Assembly (NCBI GenBank): GCA_016789905.1
Contig: JAEUQC010000140.1
Coordinates: 1 to 64,000 of the forward strand
Direction: 5' to 3'
From: Bryobacterales bacterium
GTDB lineage: Bacteria; Acidobacteriota; Terriglobia; Bryobacterales; Bryobacteraceae
DNA length: 64,000 nt
Part shown: positions 45,201-52,086 of the stretch, one piece after another
Layout: each line of letters opens with the position of its first letter
Numbering within the stretch: position 1 is the stretch's first letter
Notes under the pieces: model-generated
The model's database searches: none
Told to the model about the DNA's origin: nothing
Seen by the model: the letters and a program-made list of their open reading frames with translations, nothing else
Program-made: the position numbers and the translations under genes

Positions 45201-45694
45201 CAGTTTGCGCCCCAGGCCCAGACATTCCCTTCGTCGTCCAGCGCCAGGGAAAAGTGGGAGCCGGCGGCAAGATCAACAAACCGGCGATCCGCAGCGATAC
45301 GGGAAAAACGAGGGGAGCGGGTGAAGGCGCCATTTCCAAGCTGCCCGTCGCGGTTGTCGCCTGCAGCCCAGACGGAGCCGTCTCCGGTGAGAAGTAGCGT
45401 ATGTTCCGCTCCGGCGGCCACCTTGCGCACGTCTGTTGGCACGTCGAGGATCTGCCAATGGCCCCGTCGCCACTCGTGGACAGCGCCTTTGTCGTCCAGG
45501 GCGAGCAGGTGATCTCCGACAGGAGGGACGGCGAGTTGGGCAACACCGGGAATCGAACCGATGGCGACACTCTTCTCACTCGTTCCATCCCCGAGGATTC
45601 TTATTTCTTGTGCGTAGAGAGGACCGGCGAGAATCGTGAGGAAAAGAACCGAAAGTGATTCGGAGAATGGCAGGAACCGACGTCGAACGGACAT
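39266..45694 (-). CDS. Giant exported RCC1/BACON/NHL protein with six C-terminal repeats
   Basis: 2142 residues with a signal peptide (MSVRRRFLPFSESLSVLFLTILAGPLYA). In order: a short RCC1-like region (about 60-190, GSVWAAGDNRDGQLGNG, GNVWAWGANWTE); a BACON-like domain (SWTATSSASWLTVTPAGSG); a first NHL propeller (repeats like GNLYFADSYNHRIRRV); two further BACON-like domains (SAAWLTIGASSGTG, TAPWLTVAATGNN); a second NHL propeller; and then six tandem ~151-residue domains to the C-terminus. BACON domains are thought to bind glycans or mucins. The protein is likely cell-surface or secreted. It lacks a sorting motif I recognise. Transcription appears monocistronic. Confidence 0.9.
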   Translation of the reverse strand: MSVRRRFLPFSESLSVLFLTILAGPLYAQEIRILGDGTSEKSVAIGSIPGVAQLAVPPVGDHLLALDDKGAVHEWRRGHWQILDVPTDVRKVAAGAEHTLLLTGDGSVWAAGDNRDGQLGNGAFTRSPRFSRIAADRRFVDLAAGSHFSLALDDEGNVWAWGANWTEIVLSDSRRKVPHPARVSGLRRGLWLATRADQPLLGTADGVWSWGSLNHWAGAARKETSAWKLTEALGFQLDTIRPGDAKDLWWPAPANPSRIARPAETMAALGWTVAWVADSRAAVTLPGPGRLVSAAAGTGTLAVVADQSWTATSSASWLTVTPAGSGSQSLSFSYSANSAPAARVATIRVAGQPYTVTQAASNGVYTPWGAQNLDGIKTLAGNGVADYFGDGGDATAARLSYPNSVAIDDNGNVFVSDQGNHMIRRISADSGLISGFAGSGTQGFLGDGGQASVAQISGPAGLAIDRFGNLYFADSYNHRIRRVAAATGVITTVAGTGVAGGSGDEGLATAAQLNTPAGIAVDADGNIYIADQYNSAVRKVDAATGIIRTLAGGGVAGFSGDGGPAAQAQLRLPQAVAVAKNGDVYIADTYNFRIRRIDGLTGTISTIAGRGASDGFVSDTLATLARLGDVASLAIDADSNLYFIENYAAKARVIRQQTGVISTLAGTGTSGFSGDNGPARLARLNSPAGIAVDAGGNLYVADAWNHRLRFIRVNGPTIAFPTSSFVANAAASSASITFTTTPADSAWTATSSAAWLTIGASSGTGGATLNYSLAANPGFATRTAEIAINGKTYSIRQRGAAVTLSASSTTVRDGAGSGSFTVGVSPATPWAPVSTAPWLTVAATGNNSSGTVQFAYTANPLQVARMATILAGNRRFLVLQSASNGSLSPWGAQNAGTIRTIAGNGFAGYGGDNGPAAQAQLGSSSGLALDGNGNLYTVDSDNHVVRKVAALSGLITTIAGTGIPGFADGTSAATSQFFSPKGIAADPLGNLYVADTGNNRIRRIDATTGAISTVAGSGVAGYSGDGGPAASSQLYLPESVAIDAGGNLFVGDRLNHRIRRIQAGTGIITTVAGSGVGGYGGDGVPAETSAVNFPGGLAIDGEGNLLFADGANYRVRRVDFLSGLVSTVAGTGELGVSGDGGAAIEAKVNVYGVAFDAAGNTFLADPSNDRVRRIDGATAFISTFAGTGTGGYSGDGAAASAAMLLAPFGVALDGAGSLYVADIGNSRVRYVQASPHSLPPPQPPQLVSAVPSSSTSITETFTILGRDLSGATGLQRIYFLVGDSPQVQTNSCHGFYDRVSNTISLFNDGLTATLAPIVPGTSATLGNSQCVIDPAASSANQSGSDLQLVLRISRQGAYATGAKTVYFWVVDNANAGTGWIAASTWTLGAAQQQPPTVASAAPATSSAATQVFSITARDPNGFADLSRVYFLVNDSPAIPSGSCHGFYDRATNSILLYNDALSAVSGPITPGTSGTVQNSQCAINGASSSVTASGTDLVLNLNITRQGGYATGAKTLYFWVVDNANAGTGWIAASAWTLGAAQQQPPTVASVTPSASSTITQTFSATTRDPNGFADLSRIYFLLNDSPTIPSGSCHGFYDRATNSIVLYNDALSAVSAPITPSTSGTVQNSQCAINSASSSVTASGTDLVLNLNITRQGAYATGAKTVYFWVVDNANAGTGWVAASTWTLGAAQQQPPILAAATPSASSTVTQTFSATARDPNGFADLSRIYFLVNDSPTIPSGSCHGFYDRATNSILLYNDALSAVSGPITPGTSGTVQNSQCAVNGASSSVTASGTDLVLNLNITRQGAYATGAKTLYFWVVDNANAGTGWIAASTWTLGVAQQQPPTVASVTPSASSTITQTFSATTRDPNGFADLSRIYFLLNDSPTIPSGSCHGFYDRATNSIVLYNDALSAVSAPITPGTSGTVQNSQCAINGAASSVTSSGTDLVLNLNITRQGAYATGAKTLYFWVVDNAGAGTGWIAASTWTLGAAQQQPPSVASVTPATSSAATQLFTITSRDPNGFADVSKIYFLVNTGPSIPSGSCHGLYDRATNSLLLYNDALTAVSSPLSPGTAGVIQNSQCAIDGATSSVTASGTDLMLNLSVTRQGAYSTGAKTLYIWVVDSANNGTGWVPASTWTR
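39270..41980 (-). repeat. Six tandem ~453-bp coding repeats
   Basis: The 3' end of the giant gene is made of six units of about 151 codons. Each contains SCHGFYDR, YNDALSAVS, GT(S/A)GTVQNSQCAI, LNLNITRQGAYATGAKT and TGWIAASTWTLG. The middle copies (about 39.7-41.5 kb) are nearly identical at the DNA level, while the first and last units are diverged, which suggests recent expansion from the middle. The two cysteines per unit (SCHG and SQCA) could form one disulfide in each domain. Confidence 0.88.
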
Positions 45695-45934
45695 GATTTA
45701 TATGTTTTCATCGTCTCATGTTCCAATCTTGTTTCGCCGATAACTGCCGATTTTCAAGATATAACGCCGAGATTCGATTTAGGGGGACCTAAGTCGAGTT
45801 TCTGTGAGGCCGGGAGGTTTTTGGCCGTCCAGGCGGGACAGGGGGCGTGGAAAAGCCTCGGGAACGCGTGAGTGAATCGAGTAGATTTGAAGCTGCCAGA
45901 CGGAAGTCCGGGCCGCTATCTTATCCTGGCGTAA
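45695..45934. other. 240-bp gap without a recognisable feature
   Basis: Upstream of the giant gene and downstream of the transposase remnant. No open frame, hairpin with a T-run or promoter could be supported. Confidence 0.4.
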
Positions 45935-46911
45935 TCATGCAACCAAATAGTCAGGGGGAGGCATCGTAGTATGCGTCGCGCGATGACGATACGGAGTACG
46001 GATTATGCTGTTCGGCCCGCTCCGCGTGGTTTCCAATTCTGAGGAAGTCCGGGTAAGGCAAGTCGGAGCAGTCCAGCGCGACAGGTGGGGAAATACGGTT
46101 TCGTTCCGCGATGAGAAAGCCGTAGGCGGCAAAACATAGTGTGGCGTGATGGTGAGACCCTCGCCAACCGCTGCCTTCAACGTGCCCTAATCCCAGCTCT
46201 TGCTTCAGTTCTTCATAGTCTCGTTCAATAGCCCATCGCCGTTTCGCGACACCACTCAATCGGACGGTTTCGTCTGTGCGGACAAAATGGCGAGCCGGAA
46301 TTTGGCGGGATGTTGTTCGCCTTTCGGCCACTTGACTATTAACCATTGCTCCGCTGCTCGCTCGCAACGCTCAAAGTCACGGCTGGCCGGACGAACACGC
46401 AGCGCCGCGAAACGGGATCGTAGTTACTGTCTCGTGCCAACCCGCCAGGTAATGTTCTTCCAATCCCCCTCAGGGATTGGACTAGCTAAGTCTCTCGCCA
46501 GAACAGGTTGGTGTACGGGACGACGTTTAACGCACTTCGCCGGGCTGCCCGGTTGGGATGATTGTTGACGCTTTCGGGGTCGCCGGTACCTCTCTCACGC
46601 GATTTTACCCCGCCGGAGACGACAGGCGGGCGCGGGATCCGATCTTCCCTCGCTTGGCGAATCTGTCCGGCGGCAATCAGAAGCTTGGTGCGGACATCGA
46701 CCCTCTCGGGCACGCCGGCTTTCCGGCTACGCGCTCTATCCTCGCTCCATGTCGCCGGCACGTACAGATCAAATGCAATCGGCAGGCTGGCCACCCAGGT
46801 GTTCATCGACAGACCTACCATAACGGATCGACTAACGCATCCGGCGAACGTTGTCGGGGAGAAGACGGGCAGCCATGGCTCCGCACTTTTGCGTTCGCCA
46901 AGCAGTAGCAA
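45935..46911 (-). pseudogene. Decayed IS701-family transposase
   Basis: Minus-strand fragments in several frames line up, in order, with an IS701-type DDE transposase. ASLPIAFDLYVPATWSEDRAR and KAGVPERV (46.7-46.85 kb) come first, then LRVRPASRDFERCERAAEQW and IVKWPKGEQHPAKFRLA (46.3-46.4 kb), and then RRWAIERDYEELKQELGLGH with GWRGSHHHATLCFAAYGFLIAER (46.0-46.2 kb). At least two frameshifts and several stops break the gene, and the N-terminus is missing. Terminal inverted repeats were not identified. Confidence 0.85.
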
Positions 46912-46928
46912 ACGCAGGCAATAGCTCT

Positions 46929-47111
46929 TCAGGGGCTGATGTCGGTCTTTGTGTCCTGCCGCTTGCGCAGACCCTCAAGGTAAGCGGCAAGGCGCTTCGA
47001 GGTGCTATCGGCAGTCACGCCGGGCAACGCTGGAATGTCCGCCAACCAGCGACCATCGTCCTCCCATTCGTTCGCGATGGCTAGCGAAAGACAATGAGGA
47101 ACTTTGCGCAT
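46929..47111 (-). pseudogene. HicB-like antitoxin N-terminal fragment
   Basis: 60 codons starting MRKVPHCLSLAIANEWEDDG. WEDDGRWLADIPALPGVTA matches the start of HicB-type antitoxins, which normally continue with an -EA-A-VKALALR- helix. Here the similarity stops after ALPGVTA, and the remaining residues (SKRLAAYLEGLRKRQ) look like out-of-frame or unrelated sequence. No HicA gene is next to it. It lies directly against the transposase remnant. Confidence 0.4.
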
Positions 47112-47218
47112 AGCTCTACCATGCCATCAACTTGCTCCTCCTTCAGGAGGCCGCTCTCACACTTCCTCGCCGCTTCAATCCTGCCGGCCGGCCGCCGGTT
47201 CCTTCCAGGCGTCCGCCA

Positions 47219-47299
47219 CTAGCGAGATCGCCAATTGCAAGCGTCTCGATCCGGTTCACAAAACAGCATGGCAATGAGTGCGGATGTATCGATAACCAT
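47219..47299 (-). pseudogene. VapC toxin remnant (PIN domain, N-terminus only)
   Basis: The ATG at 47299 overlaps the vapB stop (TGATG). It reads MVIDTSALIAMLFCEPDR, the standard VapC start with the first PIN-domain aspartate, and stops after 26 codons. The following ~100 bp show no PIN-like sequence, so the toxin is truncated and presumably inactive. Confidence 0.75.
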
Positions 47300-47553
47300 C
47301 AGCCTGGCAATCCGTGCTCATCAAATCCCATAATCTCCTCGGGCGTCCGGAGATCCAGGCCCGGAAGTGCGCCACACCGGTCACTGATCGCGCGCAGATC
47401 CTCCCCCAGGCCGCTGACTCGGGCTTGTCCTGTTTCGCGCTTCAACTGTTCCCGCAACACTTTCAGGATCGCGTCGGGAATCGACAGTCCAGTCAATCCG
47501 GAAAGCGTCCGGGCTAGCTGATCCGCTTCGGGGTGCTTAATACGCAGAGCCAT
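47299..47553 (-). CDS. VapB-type antitoxin (Rv0623/PSK family)
   Basis: 84 residues from ATG 47553 (MALRIKHPEADQLARTLSGL), the standard start of this family; an in-frame upstream start at 47586 is less typical. A DNA-binding N-terminus and helix (IPDAILKVLREQLKRE) are intact, and the C-terminal toxin-binding tail ends DEHGLPG. Its toxin partner vapC is reduced to 26 codons, so this is an orphan antitoxin that may persist as a repressor or is decaying. Confidence 0.75.
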   Translation of the reverse strand: MALRIKHPEADQLARTLSGLTGLSIPDAILKVLREQLKRETGQARVSGLGEDLRAISDRCGALPGLDLRTPEEIMGFDEHGLPG

Positions 47554-47585
47554 ATAGAAGCCATCTATATTTCTATATTGCACCA

Positions 47586-48746
47586 CTACCGCCGATACTC
47601 CGCCAGCGCCTCCGGAATCACATCGAGCCCGATCCCCGGCAGGTCCGACGCAATAATCTCGCCGTTCACCACCTTATACATCTCCTTGTTGTGCAGCACC
47701 TTCGCGCCGGGCGCCCATTGCTGTTGCGGCAGTAACGGGGGCGTCACCAGCGCCACCTCCTGCCACTCCGCGCCAATGGCAAACGTCGCCTGCAGCCAGC
47801 CCGCCAGCATCAACGCCATCGTTCCATGCAGTATGCAGGGCAGGTGATAGGCATCGGCCATGAACGCCACCTTTCGGCACGTAAAAATGCCGCCGGACCC
47901 GCGCCCCTCCGGCTGCAAAATGTCGTAGGTCCGGTGCAGCAGACACTGCTGAAAAGCGCTGGTGCCAACGTAGCCCTCGCCGCCGGTGATCGGTATATCC
48001 ACCATCGCCGCCAGCCGCGCCGGCGAATCGTAGTCATCCCGCGCGAACGGCTCCTCCAGCCAATACGCCCCTGCCTTTTCCAACGCCCGCGCCGTCTTCA
48101 ACCCCGTCTCAAAACTCCACACCGGCTGCCCCACCGATTGCGGCAAATGCGCTGTCCGGTCGAACATAATCGCAAAGTCCGGCCCCGTCGCCGCGCGTAT
48201 CTCGGCGCACGCATCGGCGTCGTCCAGCGGGTTCGGCCGCCACGCGCGAATCTTCATGCCTTTATAGCCGGCCTTCTGCAAACGCACTGCCTGCTCCGCC
48301 TGCGCCTGATACGTGATGTGCTGCTGGTCCGCCTTGCCCGGCCACACGCACGTCACATAGGCCTTCACCTTCTGCCCGCCGCTGCCCAGCAACCGGTGTA
48401 CAGGCTGCTTCGCAATCCGGCCCATCGCGTCCCACATCGCGTGTTCCACGCCGCCCCATTTGGCCAGCCCATTATCCAGGTGCTGCTCAATTGCGAACAG
48501 GTCCGCGCCCGCCAGCAATTGCCGGATGGCGGGTAACTCGCTCGCCGCCGGCCCCGCAAACGAATAGCCTTTCACGCCCGCGTCCGTGGTCACCTCCACC
48601 ACTTGGAACGCGTGCATCAGCCCCGCCGCGGCTTCGTCTTTCGTCACTGGAATGCGAATCGGGTAGATATCAACGGCGGTGATTTTCACTTTCGCCGCGG
48701 CCAGCGCCGCCAGCGGTGTCGTCAAAAACAGTCTCCGGCTAAGCAC
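47586..48746 (-). CDS. Exported mandelate racemase/muconate lactonizing enzyme-like protein (A)
   Basis: 386 residues with a Tat-like signal (MLSRRLFLTTPLAALAAAK). Enolase-superfamily barrel: KGMKIRAWRPNP (catalytic Lys region), the metal ligands D in IMFDRTAHLP, E in YWLEEPFARDD and E in ITGGEGY, and CILHGT near the C-terminus. Substrate specificity cannot be read off. It is a close relative of the upstream neighbour (48739-49905), the two overlapping by 8 bases, so they are a tandem duplicate in one operon. Confidence 0.82.
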   Translation of the reverse strand: MLSRRLFLTTPLAALAAAKVKITAVDIYPIRIPVTKDEAAAGLMHAFQVVEVTTDAGVKGYSFAGPAASELPAIRQLLAGADLFAIEQHLDNGLAKWGGVEHAMWDAMGRIAKQPVHRLLGSGGQKVKAYVTCVWPGKADQQHITYQAQAEQAVRLQKAGYKGMKIRAWRPNPLDDADACAEIRAATGPDFAIMFDRTAHLPQSVGQPVWSFETGLKTARALEKAGAYWLEEPFARDDYDSPARLAAMVDIPITGGEGYVGTSAFQQCLLHRTYDILQPEGRGSGGIFTCRKVAFMADAYHLPCILHGTMALMLAGWLQATFAIGAEWQEVALVTPPLLPQQQWAPGAKVLHNKEMYKVVNGEIIASDLPGIGLDVIPEALAEYRR

Positions 48747-49905
48747 GTCGGTACTCCTTCAGCGCGTCTTCGTCCACATCCAGGCCCAGGCCGGGGAATT
48801 CAGGCAGGTACACATAGCCGTTCTCCACGCGCCATGCTCTCTTGTTCTTCAACAGCACCTCGCCCGGCTGCCACTCCTCCGTCGGCAGGTTCGGCCCGGC
48901 GCCAATCATCTCCTGCCACTCGCAATTCGTCATCGCGCAGCCGGCCTGTATGTAGCCCGCCAGCGAAAAGCCGCCCGTGCCATGCTGCACGCAAGGCACG
49001 CCGAAAGAAGCGGCCAGCGCCGATATCTTCTTCGCCGCCCAGATGCCGCCGCAAATCCGCGTGTCGGGCTGCACAATGTCGTAAGTCTTGTTATGCAGGA
49101 AGGCCGCGAACTCATAAAGCGTCCGCCCCAGTTCGCCCCCGGTGATGAGTATGTCCACCTCCGCCGCCAGCCGCGCCGGCCCCTGCAAATCCATGCCGTC
49201 GAACGGCTCTTCCAGCCAGTAGGCGTTGTGCCGTTCCAGCCCGCGCGCCACCTTCAGCGCCGTCGGGTAATCCCATACCCAGCCGGGGCGGACGGCGGTA
49301 CGGTCCAGCATGATCTTGAACGTCGGTCCAACCGCCGCGCGGATCATGCCCACGGCGTCCACATCGTCCATCGGGTTCGGGCGCCAGGCGCGAATCTTGA
49401 TGGCCGTGTAGCCGTTGTCCTTCAGCCGTTTGGCGAACTGCGCCTGCCGCTCATACGGCACATCGGATTGGTCCTGCTTGCCCGGAAACACCGTGGTCCG
49501 GTAGATGCGCAGCCGTTCCCGCGCCTTGCCTAACAGTTCCGCCACCGGCCGGCCGGCGATCCGGCCAATCGCGTCCCACATGGCGTGCTCCACGCCAGAC
49601 CAGCCTTGCGTCCTCGATTCGCCCGAGTTCATTTGCAGATGCCGCATGTGCCGGTCCATCGCAAACAGGTCTTCGCCAACCAGCGTCGGCTTCACCCAGT
49701 TGTTCAGCAGGTCCGGGGCAATGGCGATGAACGACGTTCCAATGACGCCGGCGTCGGTATGCACCCGAGTGACCGGGTAGCGGTAAGCCCGGAGCGGGTC
49801 CGGCGTGCCGCCATCGGGGACACGAACCACAAACGATTCTATGTTGGTGATCTTGACCTTCGGGCTGGGCAAGAGACTTGCGAGAACAGCGCGGCGGCTT
49901 AGCAT
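48739..49905 (-). CDS. Exported mandelate racemase/muconate lactonizing enzyme-like protein (B)
   Basis: 388 residues from ATG 49905, giving a Tat-like N-terminus (MLSRRAVLASLLPSPK). A longer in-frame extension would run antisense to msrB and has no similarity. Enolase-type residues: AIKIRAWRPNPMDD, IMLDRTAVRPG (Asp), YWLEEPFDGMD (Glu), ILITGGELG (Glu), CVQHGTGG (His). It shares most motifs with the downstream paralogue. Together with the rhamnonate-dehydratase-like gene it makes three exported members of this superfamily in the window. Confidence 0.82.
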   Translation of the reverse strand: MLSRRAVLASLLPSPKVKITNIESFVVRVPDGGTPDPLRAYRYPVTRVHTDAGVIGTSFIAIAPDLLNNWVKPTLVGEDLFAMDRHMRHLQMNSGESRTQGWSGVEHAMWDAIGRIAGRPVAELLGKARERLRIYRTTVFPGKQDQSDVPYERQAQFAKRLKDNGYTAIKIRAWRPNPMDDVDAVGMIRAAVGPTFKIMLDRTAVRPGWVWDYPTALKVARGLERHNAYWLEEPFDGMDLQGPARLAAEVDILITGGELGRTLYEFAAFLHNKTYDIVQPDTRICGGIWAAKKISALAASFGVPCVQHGTGGFSLAGYIQAGCAMTNCEWQEMIGAGPNLPTEEWQPGEVLLKNKRAWRVENGYVYLPEFPGLGLDVDEDALKEYRRA

Positions 49906-49932
49906 TGGGTTCCGAGGCGTATCATATACCAC

Positions 49933-50421
49933 GTGAGGCGCGCGTTTCTGATCGCCGCGGGTGTGTTCGCCGGTCTGGTGGCGTTCTCCTCCCGGCGCGG
50001 CAAAGTGGAAGAGCCCATTGAAGGCGAGGACCGTGTCGTCCGCACCCCAGCCGAATGGCGCCAGCGGCTCACCGCTCAGCAGTTCTACGTCACCCGCAAA
50101 GGCAGCACCGACACGCCCTTCACCGGCACCTACTACAACCTCAGAACCAGGGGCCTCTACCACTGCGTCTGCTGCGACAATCTGCTTTTCCGTTCCGAGG
50201 ATAAATTCGACTCCGGCACCGGCTGGCCCAGTTTCACTTCGCCCGCCGACCCTCGCCACGTCCGCACCCGCCAGGACGTGAGCCTCTTCCTGGAACGTAC
50301 CGAAGTCTCCTGCCGCCGCTGCGACGCCCACCTGGGCCACGTCTTCCCCGACGGCCCTCCCCCCGCCCATCTTCGTTACTGCATCAACGAATCGGCGTTG
50401 CGGTTTGTGGCGGCGGCCTAA
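49933..50421 (+). CDS. msrB: Membrane-anchored or exported methionine sulfoxide reductase B
   Basis: 162 residues from a GTG. A hydrophobic N-terminus (about 3-19) anchors or exports the protein. MsrB reduces methionine-R-sulfoxide. The zinc cysteines are C78/C81 (YHCVCCDN) and C127/C130 (SCRRCDAHLGHVF), with KFDSGTGWPSF and the catalytic C150 in RYCINESALRF. An extracytoplasmic location implies repair of oxidised envelope proteins. It is divergent from the enolase-type pair with 27 bp between the starts. Confidence 0.93.
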   Translation: MRRAFLIAAGVFAGLVAFSSRRGKVEEPIEGEDRVVRTPAEWRQRLTAQQFYVTRKGSTDTPFTGTYYNLRTRGLYHCVCCDNLLFRSEDKFDSGTGWPSFTSPADPRHVRTRQDVSLFLERTEVSCRRCDAHLGHVFPDGPPPAHLRYCINESALRFVAAA

Positions 50422-50457
50422 ATTCCATTGAAAAGTGGTAGGATTCTTCCACGGACC

Positions 50458-52086
50458 ATGCGCGCGCTGCTACTCGTGTGTTTGTTCGCGGTTGGTTTGT
50501 CCGGAGCCGATCCGCGGGCGCTGTCGATGCACCCTTTTGTAGGGCAGCGCGGCGTCGCGTTCCAAGCCACCGTTCGCGGCACAAACTTGCAGGAAACAAA
50601 GGGCGTTTTCGTCGAAGAGCCCGGCCTGCGGATGGCGGTGGCCGCCACCGCCAAGGACGTTGTAACCCTACGGGTGGAAACGGGGGCGGATTTCCGGCCT
50701 GGCCGCTACTCCTTCCGGCTCGTCACGGCGAGCGGAGTTTCGAACGCGCTGACAATGCAAATCGTTGATTCTACAGTGATTGCTGAACCGGATGGGACCC
50801 ATGAGACAGTGGAAACAGCAATCCCGGCGGGCCCGGGGCTCTACACAGGCCTGATAGCGAAGAAAGGGGAATCGGACTACTACGCCTTCGACGCGAAGGC
50901 CGGCGAAACCCTTACTTTTCAAGTACTTTCGGGGCTGCCATCGATCGGGGCGCCGGGCGGCAACGCCAATGGATTTGATCCCTCTCTATCAATTTATGAG
51001 GAAGCGGGGAGCTGGTTTGACCCGAAACGGCTGCGGAGAATTGCTTTCAACGATGAGCCGTTGTGGGTGCTCGGACGGGGTACAGACGCGTTTTTGAAAC
51101 ACTCGTTTGAAAAAAATGCCCGTTATTTTGTGCGTTTAGACGCGTTTTCGGGCCAAGGAGGGCCCACTTATGCGTACTTTTTGCGCATTTTGCGCGGCAG
51201 TTTTGACGAAGAGAAGCCCCCTGGAAAGCCCGACTGGGAGGAACGGACGTACCAGCGCCCGCTGACTTCGGACCGTTTGAACGAGCTCGCCGAACGCGGC
51301 GGGAAGGCGCGGAGCCAGAAATCAGTGGAGACCTACCGGATGGGCGGCGTCTTCAAACTGCCGGCCGTGCTGGAAGGAACGATCGGGCGGGCGGGCGAAT
51401 CCCACCAGGCGAAATTCGTGGCGGAAGGGCCGCAAGATATTGCAATTGAAGTGGAAACGCCGGATACGGCGCCGCCGTTGTTTAACCCGGTGGTACGGCT
51501 GATCGACCAAAAAGGGGAAGAAGTGGTGACCAACTTCTTCGCCGGCCGCGGGGCCTGCACCGGAGCGTTGAACAAGGGGCTGGTGGCGAAGACGATTTTC
51601 CCGTTGCGGAACCCGGGGGAGTACACCGTGGAAGTGCGGGATTTGACGGCGGATCTGGGCGAGGCGGGTTTTCGCTACCGGGTGATGATCCGGCCGCAAA
51701 TCGCTCATTTGGGGAAGGTTATCGTCGAAGAGGACCACATCAACCTGGCTCCTGGCGGGGCGAAGACCGTTCGCGTGACTTTTGACCGGGAAGAGGATTT
51801 CCGGGGCGCGGTGGCGGTGGCGGTGGAAGGGTTGCCGGAGGGCGTGACGGTGCTGGCGGCGGCCGATTTTGAGCCCGATAAGGATCCTCCGATGCATCCG
51901 GGCAAAAGAGAACGGTATGTACCGCGAACGGAGCGAACGGTGTTGGCGTTCGCAGTGGCGGATGGCGCTCCGCTGATGGAGACGCCGAAGGTGGCGCGGG
52001 TGACTGTGCGCCCGGTGGTGGATGGCAAGCCCGGTGTGGTGATCGCGAGTAAGCAGATTCCAATGATGGTGGTGGCAAAGCCGTGA
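50458..52086 (+). CDS. Exported PPC-domain-type protein, partner of DUF1549/DUF1553
   Basis: 542 residues from ATG 50458, which opens a signal peptide (MRALLLVCLFAVGLSGADP). Beta-rich throughout: an IPT-like strand set (30-110), then two regions resembling bacterial pre-peptidase C-terminal domains (EPDGTHETVETA, GESDYYAFDAKAGETLTFQV; and FPLRNPGEYTVEVRDL). No catalytic motif is seen. This is the usual upstream companion of DUF1549/DUF1553 proteins, and its stop overlaps the next start as GTGA. Confidence 0.7.
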   Translation: MRALLLVCLFAVGLSGADPRALSMHPFVGQRGVAFQATVRGTNLQETKGVFVEEPGLRMAVAATAKDVVTLRVETGADFRPGRYSFRLVTASGVSNALTMQIVDSTVIAEPDGTHETVETAIPAGPGLYTGLIAKKGESDYYAFDAKAGETLTFQVLSGLPSIGAPGGNANGFDPSLSIYEEAGSWFDPKRLRRIAFNDEPLWVLGRGTDAFLKHSFEKNARYFVRLDAFSGQGGPTYAYFLRILRGSFDEEKPPGKPDWEERTYQRPLTSDRLNELAERGGKARSQKSVETYRMGGVFKLPAVLEGTIGRAGESHQAKFVAEGPQDIAIEVETPDTAPPLFNPVVRLIDQKGEEVVTNFFAGRGACTGALNKGLVAKTIFPLRNPGEYTVEVRDLTADLGEAGFRYRVMIRPQIAHLGKVIVEEDHINLAPGGAKTVRVTFDREEDFRGAVAVAVEGLPEGVTVLAAADFEPDKDPPMHPGKRERYVPRTERTVLAFAVADGAPLMETPKVARVTVRPVVDGKPGVVIASKQIPMMVVAKP

